A stretch of 16,682 nt of DNA from Chloroflexota bacterium. Lineage in GTDB: Bacteria; Chloroflexota; Anaerolineae; B4-G1. The stretch is from NCBI GenBank assembly GCA_030596915.1, contig JAUVSX010000015.1, positions 1-16,682 on the forward strand. Direction: 5' to 3'. This document shows, one piece after another, positions 16,291 through 16,682 of this stretch. Both the position numbers and the translations under genes were made by a program. Each line of letters opens with the position of its first letter. Within the stretch, counting starts at the first letter, position 1. Below the pieces are notes generated by a model. It was given only the letters and a program-made list of their open reading frames with translations, was not told where the DNA came from and made no database searches.

Positions 16291-16353
16291 CCGTTGTGGG
16301 GGAAGTTTCGTCACAGATACGCGCTCCCCCGCTGCACGCACCCACCACAACGG
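16291..16353. promoter_or_regulatory. Long imperfect inverted repeat behind the chaperone operon
   Basis: CCGTTGTGG (16291-16299) pairs with CCACAACGG (16345-16353), and within it GGGGGA (16298-16303) pairs with TCCCCC (16325-16330). Together they could form an extended hairpin 24 bases after the regulator stop. There is no T-run, so a Rho-independent terminator is not supported; an mRNA 3' stabiliser or small mobile palindrome is possible. Confidence 0.45.
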
Positions 16354-16371
16354 AATCGGCCTTGTAGCCGC

Positions 16372-16682
16372 GGTTTCCAACCCGCGTCTGGCTGGCCAAC
16401 GCGGTTCATCAGAAACGCCCCCGGGACGGTGGGTTGGCGCGGTTTGGGAAAGGCCTCGTCCCCATCTCCATTGCGAGCAGCCCTCGTCCTCGAGGGCGTC
16501 TCCCACGCCGCCCGCACCCGACCACGCCAAGAGCGCCCCCGGGACCGTGGCTTGGAGCGCCTACGGGAGGGAGCTGGATCCGCCGAGGACTGCGCGCAGC
16601 TTCCGCAAGCGGGTCAGGGTGGGCCGGGGCGGCGAGCCGTCCCCGTCCCGACGTTCTTCGGGAGTAGCCCTCGTCCTCGAGG
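16372..16682. repeat. Non-coding repeats at the window end
   Basis: No gene is supported from 16268 to the end. Two direct repeat families are visible. AGCCCTCGTCCTCGAGG occurs at 16479-16495 and again at 16666-16682, running off the window. CGCCCCCGGGAC-GTGG-TTGG, with small changes, occurs at about 16416 and 16534. A GC hairpin-like sequence CGCGGTTTCCAACCCGCG lies just before, near 16369-16386. The region resembles dispersed intergenic repeats and may continue beyond the edge. Confidence 0.5.

Overview
The window looks like chromosomal DNA from a GC-rich, free-living bacterium. The gene set (cdaA-cdaR-der; dnaK-grpE-dnaJ followed by a MerR/HspR-like gene; two TPR proteins; an aryl-type sulfatase beside a Gfo/Idh/MocA oxidoreductase) fits Chloroflexota best. 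That is an inference from gene order and protein character, and other HspR-bearing lineages are not excluded. I see no rRNA, tRNA, CRISPR array, transposase or phage gene.

Layout. 1-371: non-coding, with small palindromes and an octamer repeat. 372-4249 (minus strand): a promoter at 4222-4249, a 45-codon ORF, a structured leader, then cdaA (c-di-AMP synthase), cdaR (its YbbR-domain regulator, start overlapping the cdaA stop) and der (ribosome-assembly GTPase). 4367-5817 (minus strand): rfbB with its own extended -10 promoter, followed by the decayed remnant of a TtcA-like PP-loop ATPase. 5856-7609: a membrane-anchored TPR protein on the plus strand, bracketed by nearly identical octamer-repeat arrays. 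7671-11716 (minus strand): a compact operon of a soluble TPR protein, a Cys-type sulfatase (starting inside the TPR gene's end) and an oxidoreductase. 11717-12277: a long divergent control region. 12278-16267 (plus strand): dnaK, an intrinsic terminator, grpE, a zinc-finger-less dnaJ and a small HspR-like regulator. 16268-16682: non-coding, inverted and direct repeats.

How it works together. The right part is a self-contained Hsp70 system: DnaK, its exchange factor, a J-protein and a probable regulator. The dnaK upstream region carries no recognisable CIRCE or HAIR element, but has its own inverted repeat where transcription should start. The left part joins c-di-AMP synthesis to ribosome assembly. 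The middle operon probably acts on a sulfated or sugar-derived substrate, but the substrate is not visible in the sequence.

I found no clearly new enzymatic system. The most unusual items are the octamer repeats set against stop codons and flanking one gene, the wing-less HspR-like protein with an unconventional operator candidate, and the small ORF with complete expression signals ahead of cdaA.
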